From Lysobacter auxotrophicus (lineage in GTDB: Bacteria > Pseudomonadota > Gammaproteobacteria > Xanthomonadales > Xanthomonadaceae): a stretch of DNA of 64,000 nucleotides. A program made the position numbers and the translations under genes. The stretch is from contig NZ_AP027041.1 of the NCBI RefSeq assembly GCF_027924565.1, positions 868,001 to 932,000 of the forward strand. Direction: 5' to 3'. Position 1 is the stretch's first letter; every line of letters begins with the position of its first letter. Below are positions 28,612-37,617 of this stretch, piece after piece. The notes under the pieces are model-generated. The model ran no database searches and was not told the DNA's origin. It saw only the letters and a program-made list of their open reading frames with translations.

Positions 28612-29357
28612 TGCGCGGCCTGCTCGTGGCGGTCGGTTTCCTCACGCGCATTCCGGTGCCGTCGTGCGTGTATGCCGACGCGCGGGCGCGATCGCAATCG
28701 CTTGCGTGGTATCCGTTGGTCGGCGCGTTGATCGGTGCGATGTTGTGCGCGTTGCTGTGGCTCGCACCGGGCGACAAGCCGTTGCTCGTTGCGGCGATGC
28801 CGCTGGTCGCGTGGGTGTCGATTACCGGCGCGCTGCACCTGGACGGTCTCGCCGACAGCGCCGATGCGTGGGTCGGTGGCATGGGCGGCAGCTGGGACGA
28901 ACGCCGCACGCGCACGCTGGACATCATGAAGGATCCGCGCTGCGGGCCGGCCGGCGTCACCGCGCTCGTGCTGGTGTTGCTGGCGAAGTTCGCCGCGCTG
29001 GCGAGCCTCGGTCCCGATGCGTGGCGATGGCTGTGGCTGCCGCCGTTGCTGGCGAGGATGGCCGCGACCACGGCGTTCGTCGGCACGCCTTACGTGCGCG
29101 CCGGCGGCCTTGGCACCGAGATTGCGGGCGCATCGCGCATCGCCTGCACGATCGCGTTGTCGCTCGGCGTCGCCGCGTGTGCGTGGGCCGGTGCGCGTGG
29201 CGCGGTGGCGGTGGCGATCGCGGCGATCGTTTTCCTGCTATGGCGGCGCGCATGCATGCGCCGGCTCGGGGGTATCACCGGCGACACCGCCGGCGCTTTG
29301 GTGGAACTGGTCGAAACGGCGGTGCTGGTGGGCGTGGCGCTGTTTCCGCCCGCCTGA
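28611..29357 (+). CDS. cobS: Adenosylcobinamide-GDP ribazoletransferase
   Basis: Membrane enzyme that joins adenosylcobinamide-GDP to alpha-ribazole, completing cobalamin. The 248-residue product has about six hydrophobic helices. It shows the family motif TGALHLDGLADSADAW at about 70 and the DIMKDPRCGPAGV segment. Its ATG shares one base with the cobC stop. It is the last gene of the operon, and its stop is only 2 nt from the convergent yceH stop. Confidence 0.95.
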   Translation: MRGLLVAVGFLTRIPVPSCVYADARARSQSLAWYPLVGALIGAMLCALLWLAPGDKPLLVAAMPLVAWVSITGALHLDGLADSADAWVGGMGGSWDERRTRTLDIMKDPRCGPAGVTALVLVLLAKFAALASLGPDAWRWLWLPPLLARMAATTAFVGTPYVRAGGLGTEIAGASRIACTIALSLGVAACAWAGARGAVAVAIAAIVFLLWRRACMRRLGGITGDTAGALVELVETAVLVGVALFPPA

Positions 29358-29359
29358 GT

Positions 29360-30004
29360 TCAGCCCGCGGCGCGTGCGCCTTCGAGTGCGGCCAGCCGCG
29401 CTTCGAGTTCGGCCACGCGTTGCTCCAGTTCCGCGACGCGTTCGGACATCGGCGACGACGCACCGGCGTTCGCAGCCGACACCGCCATCGCGCTCGCATC
29501 GGGCTCGCCGCACAGCAAGTGCGCGTAACGCTCGCCACGCTGGCCAGACTGCCTCGGCAACGCGACCACGAGTGCCGGCGTGCGGCGCGACAGGCGTTCG
29601 AGCGCGTGCTGCACGTCCTCGATGCCTTCGAAGCGCGCGAGGCGATCGGTGCGCGAGAGCAGTTCGTGCGCGGTCTGCGGGCCGCGCAGCATCAACAACG
29701 CGAGCAGCGCCGTCTGCGGTTTCGTCAGGCTGAGCACGGCTTCGAGCCGGTGCGCGTAGCGCTCCGCGCGTGCGGTGTGCTGCGATTTCACGAATGCGCG
29801 CGTTTCCAGCCGGCGCAGCGCGTTGGCGACGTCGCCCGGTTCCAGCTCCATCACCGGCTCGCGCGCGGTCTTCTGGTTGCAGGCGAGCACGATCGCGTTG
29901 AGCGTGAGCGGATACGCGTCGGGCGTCGTCGCCTCCTTCTCGAACAGCGATGCGAGGATGCGGGCGTCGACGGGCGACAACAGCGGTGCGGTTTCTTCAC
30001 TCAT
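29360..30004 (-). CDS. yceH: YceH family protein (UPF0502/DUF480)
   Basis: 214-residue protein of unknown biochemical role, with two winged-helix repeats. Family motifs seen: LSPVDARILASLFEKEATTPDAYP at the start (segment named by its ends LSPV and DAYP), LTLNAIVLACNQKT, TLLMLRGPQT-like LALLMLRGPQTAHEL, and LPRQSGQRGERYAHLL. It ends in a coiled coil (SERVAELEQRVAELEARLAAL). It lies convergent to cobS and 10 nt downstream of the antiporter gene, likely on one transcript with it. Confidence 0.9.
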   Translation of the reverse strand: MSEETAPLLSPVDARILASLFEKEATTPDAYPLTLNAIVLACNQKTAREPVMELEPGDVANALRRLETRAFVKSQHTARAERYAHRLEAVLSLTKPQTALLALLMLRGPQTAHELLSRTDRLARFEGIEDVQHALERLSRRTPALVVALPRQSGQRGERYAHLLCGEPDASAMAVSAANAGASSPMSERVAELEQRVAELEARLAALEGARAAG

Positions 30005-30014
30005 GTGGAATTCC

Positions 30015-31703
30015 TCAGGCCGTGGCCGGCGGCAGGTGGCGCGAGCCGCGATAGAGCGGAGTGGCCATCACCATCTCGGCCAGGCTGTGCGCGAGCTCGC
30101 GTTCGGCCATCACCGCGCCGTCGGCGCCGTGCTGGAGCAGGTGTTTCACTTCCGCATCGCTGTGCGCGCGCGCGACGATGGTCAGCGCCGGATTGATCTC
30201 CCGAAGTCGCGCGATGATCTCGCCCGCTTCCAGCGCGTTGGGAATCGCGACCATCACCGTATGCGCGCGTTCGGGCGCGGCCTCGCGCAGCACGCGTTCG
30301 TTCGCCGCGTTGCCGCGAATCGCGGGAATGCCGGCCGCGCGGGCGCGTTCGACAAGATCCTGCTCGCCGTCGATGACGACGAGCCCGACGCCCTGGTCGG
30401 TCAGCAGGCGCCCCAGTTCGCTGCCGACGCGGCCGTAGCCGATCTGGATCACGTGGTCGTGCAGATCGGGCGGGATCGGCGGATAGACATGCTCCTCGAC
30501 CACGGCCTCGCGCAACGCTTCCTCGCGTGCTTCGCGGCGGTCGAGCCAGGTGAACAGGATCGGGTTGACGATGATCGACAGCAGCGCGCCGGCGAGGATG
30601 AGGTCCTGGCCCTCCTTCGGCAGCACTTCCAGCTGCAGGCCGAGGCCCGCGAGGATGAAGGAGAACTCGCCGATCTGCGCCAGGCTGGTGGAAATCAGCA
30701 GCGCGGTGCCATTGGGCTTGCCGAAGGCGCGGACGATCGCATACGCCGCGATGGACTTGCCGACGACGATGATCAGGAACGTCGCCAGCACCTGCAGCGG
30801 CCGGTCGATCAGGATCATCGGGTCGAACAGCATGCCGACCGACACGAAGAACAGCACTGCGAATGCATCGCGCAGCGGCAGCGTTTCGTTGGCGGCCTGG
30901 TGGCTGAATTCGGATTCGTTGAGCACCATGCCGGCGAAGAACGCGCCCAGCGCGAAGGACACGCCAAACAAGCCGGCCGAGCCGAACGCTACGCCGAGCG
31001 CGATGGCGAGCACGCACAGCGTGAACAGCTCGCGCGAGCCGGTGCCGGCGACGCGTTCGAGCACCCACGGAATCACGCGCCGGCCGACGATGAGCATCAC
31101 CGCGATGAAGCCGCCGACTTTGGCGAGCGTCTTGAACAGCGCTTCCCACACGTCGGCGGCGCTGGTTTCCGCGCCGCCCTTGAGCAGGCCCGCGAGCGCG
31201 GGAAGCAGCACCAGCGCCAGCACCATCGCCAGGTCCTCGACGATCAGCCAGCCCACCGCGATGCGGCCGCGGCTGGTTTCGACCAGGCGTCGTTCTTCCA
31301 GCGCACGCAGCAGCACCACGGTGCTTGCGACCGACAGCGACAGGCCGAACACCAGTCCCGCGCCGTGCGACCAGCCCAGCAGCAGGGCCATGCCCCAGCC
31401 CAGGCCCGTGGCCAGCGCGATCTGCGCCAGCGCGCCGGGCAGCGCGATCGCCTTCACGTCGAGCAGGTCGCGCAGCGAGAAATGCAGCCCCACGCCGAAC
31501 ATCAGCAGGATCACGCCGATCTCGGCCAGCTGCGGCGCCAGCGTCTGGTCGCCGACGAAGCCGGGCGTGAACGGGCCGGCGACGACACCGGCGAGCAGGT
31601 AACCGACCAGCGGCGACAGGCGCAGTTTCTGCGCCACCGCGCCGAAAACGAACGCCAGCACGAAGCCGGCCACGAGGATCGCAATGAGGGACGTGTGGTG
31701 CAT
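30015..31703 (-). CDS. ybaL: YbaL-type cation:proton antiporter with TrkA-N domain
   Basis: 562-residue CPA2-family (KefB/KefC/YbaL) membrane protein. Residues 1-390 form about 12-13 helices with the motifs GYLLAGVVAGPFTPGFVG and GVSFALGAFFAGMVL. After a short linker, residues from about 410 form a Rossmann TrkA-N (RCK) domain with GYGRVGSELGRLL that binds a nucleotide. It probably exchanges K+ or Na+ for H+ under nucleotide or thiol control; the ion cannot be fixed from sequence. It is divergent from the ABC-F gene. Confidence 0.87.
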   Translation of the reverse strand: MHHTSLIAILVAGFVLAFVFGAVAQKLRLSPLVGYLLAGVVAGPFTPGFVGDQTLAPQLAEIGVILLMFGVGLHFSLRDLLDVKAIALPGALAQIALATGLGWGMALLLGWSHGAGLVFGLSLSVASTVVLLRALEERRLVETSRGRIAVGWLIVEDLAMVLALVLLPALAGLLKGGAETSAADVWEALFKTLAKVGGFIAVMLIVGRRVIPWVLERVAGTGSRELFTLCVLAIALGVAFGSAGLFGVSFALGAFFAGMVLNESEFSHQAANETLPLRDAFAVLFFVSVGMLFDPMILIDRPLQVLATFLIIVVGKSIAAYAIVRAFGKPNGTALLISTSLAQIGEFSFILAGLGLQLEVLPKEGQDLILAGALLSIIVNPILFTWLDRREAREEALREAVVEEHVYPPIPPDLHDHVIQIGYGRVGSELGRLLTDQGVGLVVIDGEQDLVERARAAGIPAIRGNAANERVLREAAPERAHTVMVAIPNALEAGEIIARLREINPALTIVARAHSDAEVKHLLQHGADGAVMAERELAHSLAEMVMATPLYRGSRHLPPATA

Positions 31704-31860
31704 CGGCTCTCCGATGAGGGATCCCGTTCAGGATGTAGGTGGGACCGGGTCGATGCAACCCGCGATTCCGCACGCCGTCACCGAGCCAGCAGATTGCGTC
31801 AAGACGCGTCAATCGTGGGTCGTCGGGGCAGGGCGGCGCACGGGCAGCGGGCCGAGCCTT

Positions 31861-31866
31861 TAGACT
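31861..31866 (+). promoter_or_regulatory. Candidate -10 box for the ABC-F gene
   Basis: TAGACT, 40 nt before the GTG start at 31907, in the 203-nt divergent spacer with ybaL. The -35 is unclear. Confidence 0.3.
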
Positions 31867-31906
31867 ACGCGGCCCGGATTGCATCCGATCCCGCGTCAGC
31901 CCGCCC

Positions 31907-33751
31907 GTGATTTCCTTCCGCAATTTCGCCCTTCGCCGGGGCGAGCGCCTGCTGCTGTCCAACGTCGACCTGTCCATGCACGCCGGCTGGCGCGTGGGCG
32001 TGATCGGCCGCAACGGCACCGGCAAGTCGTCGCTGTTCGCCGCGCTGCAGGGCGAGGTCGAGGCCGACCAGGGCGACATCGACATCCCCGCGCGCGTGCG
32101 CATCGCCAGCGTCGCGCAGGAAACGCCGGCGCTGGACGATCCGGCGCTGGATTTCGTGCTGTCCGGCGATTCGGCCGTCTACGCGGCCATCGCGATGGAG
32201 CGCGACGCGATGGCGCGCGAGGACTGGGAAGCGGTCGCCGAGGCGCATCACAAGCTGGAAGAGCTCGGCGGCTACGACGCCACCGCGCGCGCCGGCAAGC
32301 TGCTGCACGGGCTGGGCTTCACGCCCGACACGCACGAGCGCGCGGTGAAGGAGTTCTCCGGCGGCTGGCGCGTGCGCCTGAACCTCGCGCGCGCGCTGAT
32401 GACGCCGTCGGACCTGCTGCTGCTCGACGAACCGACCAACCACCTCGATCTCGACGCGGTGCTGTGGCTGGAGCAGTGGCTGCTGAAATATCCCGGCACG
32501 CTGCTGCTGATCTCGCACGATCGCGAGTTCCTCGACGAGGTCACCACGCACACGCTCCACCTGCACGACGGCAAGGGCAAGCTCTACACCGGCGACTACA
32601 CCGCGTTCGAACGCCAGCGCGCCGAACACCTGCGCCTGCAGCAGATCACGCACGAGAAGGTGCAGGCCGAACGCGCGCACCTGCAGAGCTTCATCGACCG
32701 CTTCAGCGCGAGCGCGGCGAAGGCCAAGCAGGCGCAGTCGCGCGTCAAGCGCCTGGCGAAGATGCAGAACACCGAAGCGGTGCGCGTGGAGCGCGCGTTG
32801 CGCATCGAGTTTCCGGCACCGGCGAAGCTCCCGCACGCATTGCTGCGCATTTCCGATGCCGATTGCGGGTACGGCAACCACGTCGTGCTCGACAACATCC
32901 GTTTCGTGCTCGAAGCCGGCGACCGCGTCGCGCTGCTGGGCCCGAACGGCGCGGGCAAGTCGACGCTGGTGAAGTCGCTGGTCGGCGAGATCCCGCTGCT
33001 GTCGGGCGAGCGCGGCGGCCATCCGGACCTGCGCATCGGTTACTTCGCGCAGCACACGGTGGAATCGCTGCGCGAGGGCACCAGCCCGATCGATCACCTC
33101 GGCGAGATCGCGCCGGGCGTGTCGACGCAGCAGCTGCGCGACTTCCTGGGCAAGTGGAATTTCCCGGGCGATCGCGCGTTCGAATCGGTCGATGGATTCT
33201 CCGGCGGCGAGCGCGCGCGACTGGCGTTGGCGCTGATCGCGTGGCGCCGGCCGAACGTGCTGCTGCTGGACGAACCGACCAACCATCTCGACCTCGACAT
33301 GCGCGAAGCGCTGGCTGAAGCGCTGGCGGGTTTCGACGGCGCGATCGTGCTGGTGTCGCACGATCGTCACCTCATCGGTCTGGTGTGCGAGACGTTCTGG
33401 CGCGTGGCCGACGGCGTCGCGCAGCCGTTCGACGGCGACCTCGACGCCTACGCCGTGTGGCTGCGCACGCGCGATTCCGCTGCGGAAAAGCCCAAGGCGC
33501 CGATCGCCGCCGCGCCCGCACCGAAGACCGCGTCGAAGGGCCCGAAGGTGAACGCGCACAAGCTCGCCCAGGCCGAGGCGCGCGTGGCGGAGCTGGAATC
33601 GAAGCTGCATACGCTGGACCTGGACCTCGCCGATCCGGATCGCTACGCCGGTGGCGGCACCGACGCGGCTGCATTGGCGAAGCAGCGCGACCAGGTGGCG
33701 GCCGAACTGGCCGCGGCGGAAGAGGCGTTGCTGGGGTTTTACGACGCGTAA
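31907..33751 (+). CDS. yheS: ABC-F family ATPase (YheS-like)
   Basis: 614-residue soluble protein with two ABC cassettes and no membrane part. ABC-F proteins act on ribosomes. Cassette 1 has Walker A GRNGTGKSS, signature FSGGWRVRL and LLLDEPTNHLDLDAV. The P-site linker with QAERAHLQSF...AKQAQSRVKRLAKM follows. Cassette 2 has GPNGAGKST, FSGGERARL and a second DEPTNHLDL. A lysine/alanine-rich tail and coiled coil end the chain. Start is GTG 31907 (MISFRNFALRRGERLL), which matches the family; the upstream frame is non-coding. Confidence 0.92.
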   Translation: MISFRNFALRRGERLLLSNVDLSMHAGWRVGVIGRNGTGKSSLFAALQGEVEADQGDIDIPARVRIASVAQETPALDDPALDFVLSGDSAVYAAIAMERDAMAREDWEAVAEAHHKLEELGGYDATARAGKLLHGLGFTPDTHERAVKEFSGGWRVRLNLARALMTPSDLLLLDEPTNHLDLDAVLWLEQWLLKYPGTLLLISHDREFLDEVTTHTLHLHDGKGKLYTGDYTAFERQRAEHLRLQQITHEKVQAERAHLQSFIDRFSASAAKAKQAQSRVKRLAKMQNTEAVRVERALRIEFPAPAKLPHALLRISDADCGYGNHVVLDNIRFVLEAGDRVALLGPNGAGKSTLVKSLVGEIPLLSGERGGHPDLRIGYFAQHTVESLREGTSPIDHLGEIAPGVSTQQLRDFLGKWNFPGDRAFESVDGFSGGERARLALALIAWRRPNVLLLDEPTNHLDLDMREALAEALAGFDGAIVLVSHDRHLIGLVCETFWRVADGVAQPFDGDLDAYAVWLRTRDSAAEKPKAPIAAAPAPKTASKGPKVNAHKLAQAEARVAELESKLHTLDLDLADPDRYAGGGTDAAALAKQRDQVAAELAAAEEALLGFYDA

Positions 33752-33785
33752 CTTCTTGTAGCCGTCGCTAGCGGCCTTCTCAGCT

Positions 33786-33811
33786 GTCATTCCCGCGAAG
33801 GCGGGAATCCA
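33786..33811 (+). repeat. dRS3-like palindrome
   Basis: gtcattcccgcgaaggcggg then aatcca, the best match to the family's consensus in the window. Confidence 0.78.
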
Positions 33812-33860
33812 TCCGTCCGGCGCGTCACGCTGGATGGGGCCACCCCGGCAAGATCAAATT

Positions 33861-33887
33861 GGGTTCCAGCTTTCGCTGGAATGACGG
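33861..33887 (-). repeat. dRS3-like palindrome, inverted copy
   Basis: tgggttccagctttcgctgg then aatgacg; the reverse complement begins cgtcattccagcg. Confidence 0.72.
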
Positions 33888-33929
33888 TGTATCGGTTGCA
33901 ACGCATCGGCTGCGGCCGGCGTGACGGCC

Positions 33930-33956
33930 TGGGTCCCGGCCTCCGCCGGGATGACG
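33930..33956 (-). repeat. dRS3-like palindrome, inverted copy
   Basis: tgggtcccggcctccgccgg then gatgacg. Third copy in the 250-nt gap between the convergent ABC-F and phzF-like genes. Confidence 0.72.
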
Positions 33957-34000
33957 TTGTCTCGCGATTGACGCGCCTTCTGGGCGGATCGCGTTCCCCA

Positions 34001-34897
34001 TCAGCGCTCGACCCTCTCCCCCAGCACCGCGCGCCCCTCGATCGCCACCGCGGTCGGCTCGCCATCCTCCACGGTTACCGCGACGTCGACGAACCCGCCG
34101 CGCCCCGCGCCGTTGCGTTGCCGGGCGCGGAAGCGCGCTTCAGCATCGCGCGCCGCCAGCAGGCCATGCTTCACCAGCCACGCGCCCATCGGGCCGTTCG
34201 CGTTGCCGGTCACCGGGTCTTCCTCGATGCCGATGCCCGGCGCGAACATGCGGCCATGCGTCAGTGCGTCGTCGCCGGCCTGCGCATCGAGCGTGAACAC
34301 GAAATAGCCCCGGCCACCGCTGCGTTCGCCGAGCGCGGCCAGTCGCGTCATGTCGGGGCGCAGCGCGAGCAGGCGCTCGCGGCTGCGGATCGGCACCATC
34401 AGCTTGCCGTGCCCGGTGCTGACGAACTGCACCGGCCCGCGCGGATCCAGTTCGTCGAAGGCGAGGCCGAGCGCGTCGGCGAGTTCGCGCACGAGTTCGT
34501 CGCCCAGCGGGGCGTCGAAGGTCGGCGCGTTCTGCCGGATGCGCACGACGATGCCATCGGCGTCCTCGCGCGTTTCGACCTGCTGCACGCCCGCGCCGGT
34601 GAGCTGGCGCCGCATGCCGCGCGCGCCGCCTTCCAGCGCCAGCGCGAAGTGCGCGCCGACCGTGGCATGGCCGCAGACGGGCACTTCGGTGGTCGGCGAG
34701 AAGAACCGCACGTGCACGTCGTGGTCGTCGCCGCGCGGCGGCAGGACGAAGGCGGTTTCCGAATGCCCGAGTTCGGCGGCGATCGCCTGCATCTGGGCCG
34801 CGCTCAACCCGCGCGCGTCGGTGACCACGCCGGCGGGATTGCCCTCGCCGCGGACGGTGGTGAAGGCGTCGATCCGGTAGATGCGCAGCGGGGACAT
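34001..34897 (-). CDS. PhzF family phenazine-biosynthesis-like isomerase
   Basis: 298-residue protein of the PhzF/diaminopimelate-epimerase fold. The catalytic glutamate is Glu47 in LGHSETAF. Other family motifs are AFTTVRGEGNPAGVV at the start, PVCGHATVGAHFAL in the middle, and EDPVTGNANGP near the end. Most such stand-alone genes are not part of phenazine pathways, and no phz genes are near, so the substrate is unknown. The ATG at 34897 gives the family length. Confidence 0.88.
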   Translation of the reverse strand: MSPLRIYRIDAFTTVRGEGNPAGVVTDARGLSAAQMQAIAAELGHSETAFVLPPRGDDHDVHVRFFSPTTEVPVCGHATVGAHFALALEGGARGMRRQLTGAGVQQVETREDADGIVVRIRQNAPTFDAPLGDELVRELADALGLAFDELDPRGPVQFVSTGHGKLMVPIRSRERLLALRPDMTRLAALGERSGGRGYFVFTLDAQAGDDALTHGRMFAPGIGIEEDPVTGNANGPMGAWLVKHGLLAARDAEARFRARQRNGAGRGGFVDVAVTVEDGEPTAVAIEGRAVLGERVER

Positions 34898-34979
34898 TCC
34901 GTGTTCCTTGGATGGGGTGGGCCAGTCTAGGGCTACGCCCAGAGCGCATCGCCGCCCAATTTTCGTGAGCCGGCCCTTG

Positions 34980-35008
34980 TAGCCCGGGTAAGCGAAGCGC
35001 ACCCGGGG
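34980..35008 (+). repeat. 'tagcccggg' dispersed repeat
   Basis: tagcccgggtaagcgaagcg then cacccgggg; consensus copy in the spacer between the divergent phzF-like and fmdB-like genes. Confidence 0.78.
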
Positions 35009-35122
35009 GTCGTCACGCCCGGCCGTTTTCACCCCCCGAAGGCCCCTCAAGCGCCCCAAAGCCTTGAAACCTGCGCATTCGCCGCCAGAATGCCCGCCTG
35101 ACCTCGCAACGCCCGTCGTGCC

Positions 35123-35428
35123 ATGCCGATCTATGCCTTCGAATGCGCCGCCTGCGGCCACTCCTTCGACCGCCTGCAGAAGATGTCCGACGCCGACCCC
35201 GTCGAATGCCCGTCCTGTGGCGAGCCCCAGGTGCGCCGGCAGCTGACCGCGCCGCAGTTCCGCCTCGCCGGTGGCGGCTGGTACGAGACCGACTTCAAGA
35301 AGGACGGCGACAAGAAGCGCAACCTGGCCGGCGATGCCGGCTCGGCCTCCAAGTCCGAGGCCAAGCCCGCCGAGAACAAGCCGGCGGAGAAGAAGGCGGA
35401 CGCCCCCGCCTCGAAGCCCGCCAGCTGA
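35123..35428 (+). CDS. FmdB family zinc-ribbon protein
   Basis: 101-residue small protein. The N-terminal zinc ribbon has Cys8/Cys11 ([10 protein letters not shown]) and Cys33/Cys36 (VECPSCGEP), the FmdB/putative regulatory protein pattern beginning MPIYAFEC. The second half is low-complexity and rich in Lys, Ala and Glu. It lies just upstream of aspS, a placement seen in many proteobacteria. Role unknown; perhaps nucleic-acid binding. Confidence 0.88.
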   Translation: MPIYAFECAACGHSFDRLQKMSDADPVECPSCGEPQVRRQLTAPQFRLAGGGWYETDFKKDGDKKRNLAGDAGSASKSEAKPAENKPAEKKADAPASKPAS

Positions 35429-35481
35429 GGTCGCGGAGGCCGCGCCATCGCCGGCCTCGCTCCAAGGTGCGCCGCTGCCGC

Positions 35482-35487
35482 TAAAAT
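35482..35487 (+). promoter_or_regulatory. Candidate -10 box of aspS
   Basis: TAAAAT in the context gccgctaaaatgcgc, 48 nt upstream of the aspS ATG. The same context (cgctaaaat / agtaaaatt / gctagaatgc) recurs before queE, yebC and tRNA-Lys. Confidence 0.5.
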
Positions 35488-35534
35488 GCGCAGTTCTCCG
35501 GCCACGCGGCCGGATCGCGAAACCTGGAGCCCCC

Positions 35535-37334
35535 ATGCGTACCCATTTCTGCGGCCTCGTCGATGAGGCCCTGATCGGCCAGACCGTCACCTTGTGCGGC
35601 TGGGCCGATGTCGCCCGTAACCTTGGCGGCCTGTGCTTCATCGACCTGCGCGACCACGAGGGCATCGTGCAGATCGTGGCCGAGCCGACCACGGACGCGG
35701 CGCTGGGTGCGGGCGAGGCCAACGCGGCCGTCATCGCCACCGCCGCGAACGTCGGTTACGAGGACTGCCTGCGCGTCACCGGCGTCGTGCGCAAGCGCGA
35801 ATCGGTGAACAACAAGATCAGAACCGGCCAGGTCGAAGTCGTCGCGACCCGGATCGAAGTGCTGAACAAGGCCGAGCCGCTGCCGTTCCACGCGCACGAG
35901 AACGCGGGCGAGGACATCCGCCTGAAGTACCGCTATCTCGACCTGCGCCGTCCCGAGATGCAGAAGATGATGCGCACGCGCATCAAGCTGGTGCAGGCGC
36001 TGCGCCGCTACCTCGACGAGCGCGGTTTCCAGGACATCGAAACGCCGATCCTGACCAAGGCCACGCCGGAAGGCGCGCGCGACTTCCTCGTGCCGGCGCG
36101 CATGCACCCGGGCGAGTTCTACGCGCTGCCGCAGTCGCCGCAGCTGTTCAAGCAGATCCTGATGATGGCCGGTTTCGACCGCTACTATCAGATCGCCCGC
36201 TGCTTCCGCGACGAAGCGCTGCGTGCCGACCGCCAGCTGGAATTCACCCAGCTCGACATGGAATTCGCGTGGGTGTCCGAGCGCGACGTGCAGGACATGG
36301 TGGAGGAGATGATCCGCGTCGTGTTCCGCGAGGTGATGAACGTCGAACTCGCGGCGCAGTTCCCGCGCATGACCTACGCCGAGGCGATGCGCCGCTACGG
36401 TTCGGACAAGCCGGATCTGCGCATCGCGCTGGAATTGACCGACGTGGCCGAGCTGGTGAAGTCGTGCGAGTTCAAGGTCTTCACCGACTGGGCGAGCCAT
36501 GAGGACGGCCGCGTGATCGCGCTGCGCGTGCCGGGCGCCGCCACGCTGAGCCGCAAGCAGATCGACGACTACGCCGCCTACGCCGGCAAGTACGGCGCCA
36601 AGGGGCTGGCGTGGATGAAGGTGGAAGACGCGTCGAAGGGCCGCGAAGGCATCAACTCGCCCATCGCGAAGTTCCTCGACGACGCCACGCTCGCCGCCAT
36701 CGTGCAGGCCACCGGCGCGGCGACGGGCGACGCGATCTTCTTCGGCGCGGCGACGTACAAGTCGGCGTCGGACTTCATGGGCGCGCTGCGGCTCAAGCTC
36801 GGCAAGGACCTCGGCCTCGTCGCCGAAGGCTGGGCGCCGCTGTGGGTCACCGACTTCCCGATGTTCGAGTGGGACGACGAAGAGAACCGCTACGTTGCGC
36901 TCCACCATCCGTTCACCGCGCCGGCGGTCGATTCGATCGACGACCTGCGCGCGAACGCGAAGACCGCCGTGTCGCGCGGTTACGACATGGTGCTCAACGG
37001 TAACGAGATCGGCGGCGGTTCGATCCGTATCCACCGCCCGCAGATGCAGAGCGCGGTGTTCGAACTGCTGGGCATCGGCGCCGAAGAGGCCGAGGGCAAG
37101 TTCGGCTTCCTGCTGGACGCGCTGAAGTTCGGCGCGCCGCCGCACGGCGGCATCGCGTTCGGCATCGACCGCATCGCCGCGCTCATGGCCGGCACCGAGT
37201 CGATCCGCGACGTGATCGCGTTCCCCAAGACCACCACCGCGCAGTGCCTGATGACCGGTGCGCCGTCGCCGGTGCCGGACGCGCAGCTGGCGGAAGTGCA
37301 CATCCAGATTCGTGAAAAGAAGGAAGGGAAGTAA
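35535..37334 (+). CDS. aspS: Aspartyl-tRNA synthetase (bacterial type)
   Basis: Charges tRNA-Asp. The 599-residue class II enzyme has the N-terminal OB-fold anticodon domain (1-105; [20 protein letters not shown] region), class II motif 1 in KTR-like [12 protein letters not shown], motif 2 [19 protein letters not shown] (ends named), a bacterial GAD insertion domain at about 290-420, and motif 3 [14 protein letters not shown]. The ATG at 35535 follows 'tggag'. It is the first gene of a probable operon with the acidic small protein (2-nt gap) and a GNAT gene. Confidence 0.98.
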   Translation: MRTHFCGLVDEALIGQTVTLCGWADVARNLGGLCFIDLRDHEGIVQIVAEPTTDAALGAGEANAAVIATAANVGYEDCLRVTGVVRKRESVNNKIRTGQVEVVATRIEVLNKAEPLPFHAHENAGEDIRLKYRYLDLRRPEMQKMMRTRIKLVQALRRYLDERGFQDIETPILTKATPEGARDFLVPARMHPGEFYALPQSPQLFKQILMMAGFDRYYQIARCFRDEALRADRQLEFTQLDMEFAWVSERDVQDMVEEMIRVVFREVMNVELAAQFPRMTYAEAMRRYGSDKPDLRIALELTDVAELVKSCEFKVFTDWASHEDGRVIALRVPGAATLSRKQIDDYAAYAGKYGAKGLAWMKVEDASKGREGINSPIAKFLDDATLAAIVQATGAATGDAIFFGAATYKSASDFMGALRLKLGKDLGLVAEGWAPLWVTDFPMFEWDDEENRYVALHHPFTAPAVDSIDDLRANAKTAVSRGYDMVLNGNEIGGGSIRIHRPQMQSAVFELLGIGAEEAEGKFGFLLDALKFGAPPHGGIAFGIDRIAALMAGTESIRDVIAFPKTTTAQCLMTGAPSPVPDAQLAEVHIQIREKKEGK

Positions 37335-37336
37335 CG

Positions 37337-37615
37337 ATGAGCGAAGTTCCGTTTGATCTTGAGTGGGAAGCCCTCGGCGAAGCCGGTTCGGCGGCAGGCG
37401 CGGGTCTGGTGACCGAGCGCGCGCAGGTGTTCGGCGGCTGGCTGGTGCGCACGCGCGTCGGCGCCGGCGTCGTGTCGCTGGCGTTCGTTCCGGACGACCA
37501 GTTCCGCTGGGACGGTGAGGATTTCGGCGACGAGTACGAGGAAGACGAAGACGCCGAGGAAGACGAGGAAGACGAGGACGAGGAGTCCGACGAGGAAGAA
37601 GAGGACGACCAGTAA
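37337..37615 (+). CDS. Small protein with very acidic C-terminal tail, unknown function
   Basis: 92 residues. Residues 1-58 look like a small globular domain (FDLEWEALGEAG, VFGGWLVRTRVGAGVVSLAFVPDD). Residues 59-92 are almost only Glu and Asp. Its ATG is 2 nt after the aspS stop with ribosome site AAGGGAAG inside aspS, and the GNAT ATG is 2 nt after its stop, so it is clearly a translated member of the operon. No family is recognised. An acidic tail often mediates binding to basic proteins or limits DNA/RNA contact, but that is conjecture. Confidence 0.8.
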   Translation: MSEVPFDLEWEALGEAGSAAGAGLVTERAQVFGGWLVRTRVGAGVVSLAFVPDDQFRWDGEDFGDEYEEDEDAEEDEEDEDEESDEEEEDDQ

Positions 37616-37617
37616 CG

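Noticed and set aside
30001-32103. 700-codon minus-strand frame overlapping ybaL and its upstream region
   Set aside because: ybaL occupies the same strand in another frame with clear motifs; this one is Arg/Pro/Ala-rich without motifs.
34001-34897. Phenazine biosynthesis locus
   Set aside because: PhzF-like proteins are widespread outside phenazine pathways and no phzA-G genes are near.
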